NCBI RefSeq assembly: GCF_031082345.1
Contig: NZ_JAVHLH010000176.1
Span: 1 to 6,076, forward strand
Reading direction: 5' to 3'
DNA: 6,076 nucleotides
Origin: Brevundimonas sp.
Lineage (GTDB): Bacteria; Pseudomonadota; Alphaproteobacteria; Caulobacterales; Caulobacteraceae
Positions 5,929 through 6,076 of the stretch are shown here, piece by piece (the first letter of the stretch is position 1; the number at the start of each line of letters is the position of its first letter). Made by a program: the position numbers and the translations under genes. The notes beneath the pieces were generated by a model. That model did not search any database and was not told where the DNA came from. It saw only the letters and a program-made list of their open reading frames with translations.

Positions 5929-6076
5929 ATGAGCGCGATTCGTCCCCCGGTCCCCTCACCGCTGTTCCCGGCGCAGAGCCCGCCGTTCCCGGTCCGCGCC
6001 TCGCGCTCGGACTTCTTCCGCGCGGCCCTCGACAGGGTCGGCGCGCCGATGGAGGCCGGGCCGAGCCCCGCGCCGG
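5929..6076 (+). CDS. Unrecognised proline-rich protein, 5' part
   Basis: An open frame starts at the ATG at 5929 and continues past the window end; 49 residues are visible. The product starts MSAIRPPVPSPLFPAQ and is rich in proline, then has a more helical stretch with RSDFFRAALDRVGAP before proline returns. There is no signal peptide or membrane span in the visible part. Coding-like GC at third positions and the upstream GTTAACC pair support a real gene. There is no clear Shine-Dalgarno sequence. I do not recognise the family. It is probably a separate unit from ccmG, with a 63-bp gap. Confidence 0.55.
   Translation, partial: MSAIRPPVPSPLFPAQSPPFPVRASRSDFFRAALDRVGAPMEAGPSPAP

Overview
The window is very GC-rich, and its gene content points to an alphaproteobacterium, most likely Caulobacterales (Brevundimonas or Caulobacter type). 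The grounds are the CcmABCDG gene set, the GC bias at third codon positions and the GTTAACC boxes in an intergenic region. The lineage is an inference; no rRNA or other marker is present.

Layout, left to right. Bases 1-871 (+) hold the 3' end of ccmA and all of ccmB, overlapping by their stop and start codons. Bases 894-4243 (-) hold a three-gene block pointing the other way. Read in its own direction it is a 501-aa exported S41-peptidase-like protein (2738-4243), a 74-aa PhnA/YjdM C-terminal-domain protein (2504-2728) and a second 500-aa S41-like paralogue (894-2396). Bases 4381-5865 (+) resume the cytochrome c maturation cluster with ccmC, the small ccmD (5108-5275) and ccmG/dsbE. A new gene of unknown function starts at 5929 and runs off the end.

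How the genes work together. CcmA (ATPase), CcmB and CcmC (membrane subunits) and CcmD (small adaptor) form the module that loads haem onto CcmE and releases it. CcmG keeps apocytochrome CXXCH cysteines reduced. ccmE, ccmF, ccmH and ccmI are not in the window and must be encoded elsewhere if the pathway is complete. The S41/PhnA block has no known role in this pathway. It splits ccmAB from ccmCDG, so ccmC needs its own promoter in the 137-bp divergent gap.

Most notable points. A 23-bp element (20 of 23 bases identical) lies 53-58 bp upstream of both S41-like genes, each copy next to a GC-rich hairpin. The two S41-like proteins share four conserved cysteines, two of them bracketing the predicted nucleophilic serine. 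CcmC has a one-residue insertion in its tryptophan-rich haem-handling motif. I see no mobile element, CRISPR array, tRNA or rRNA.
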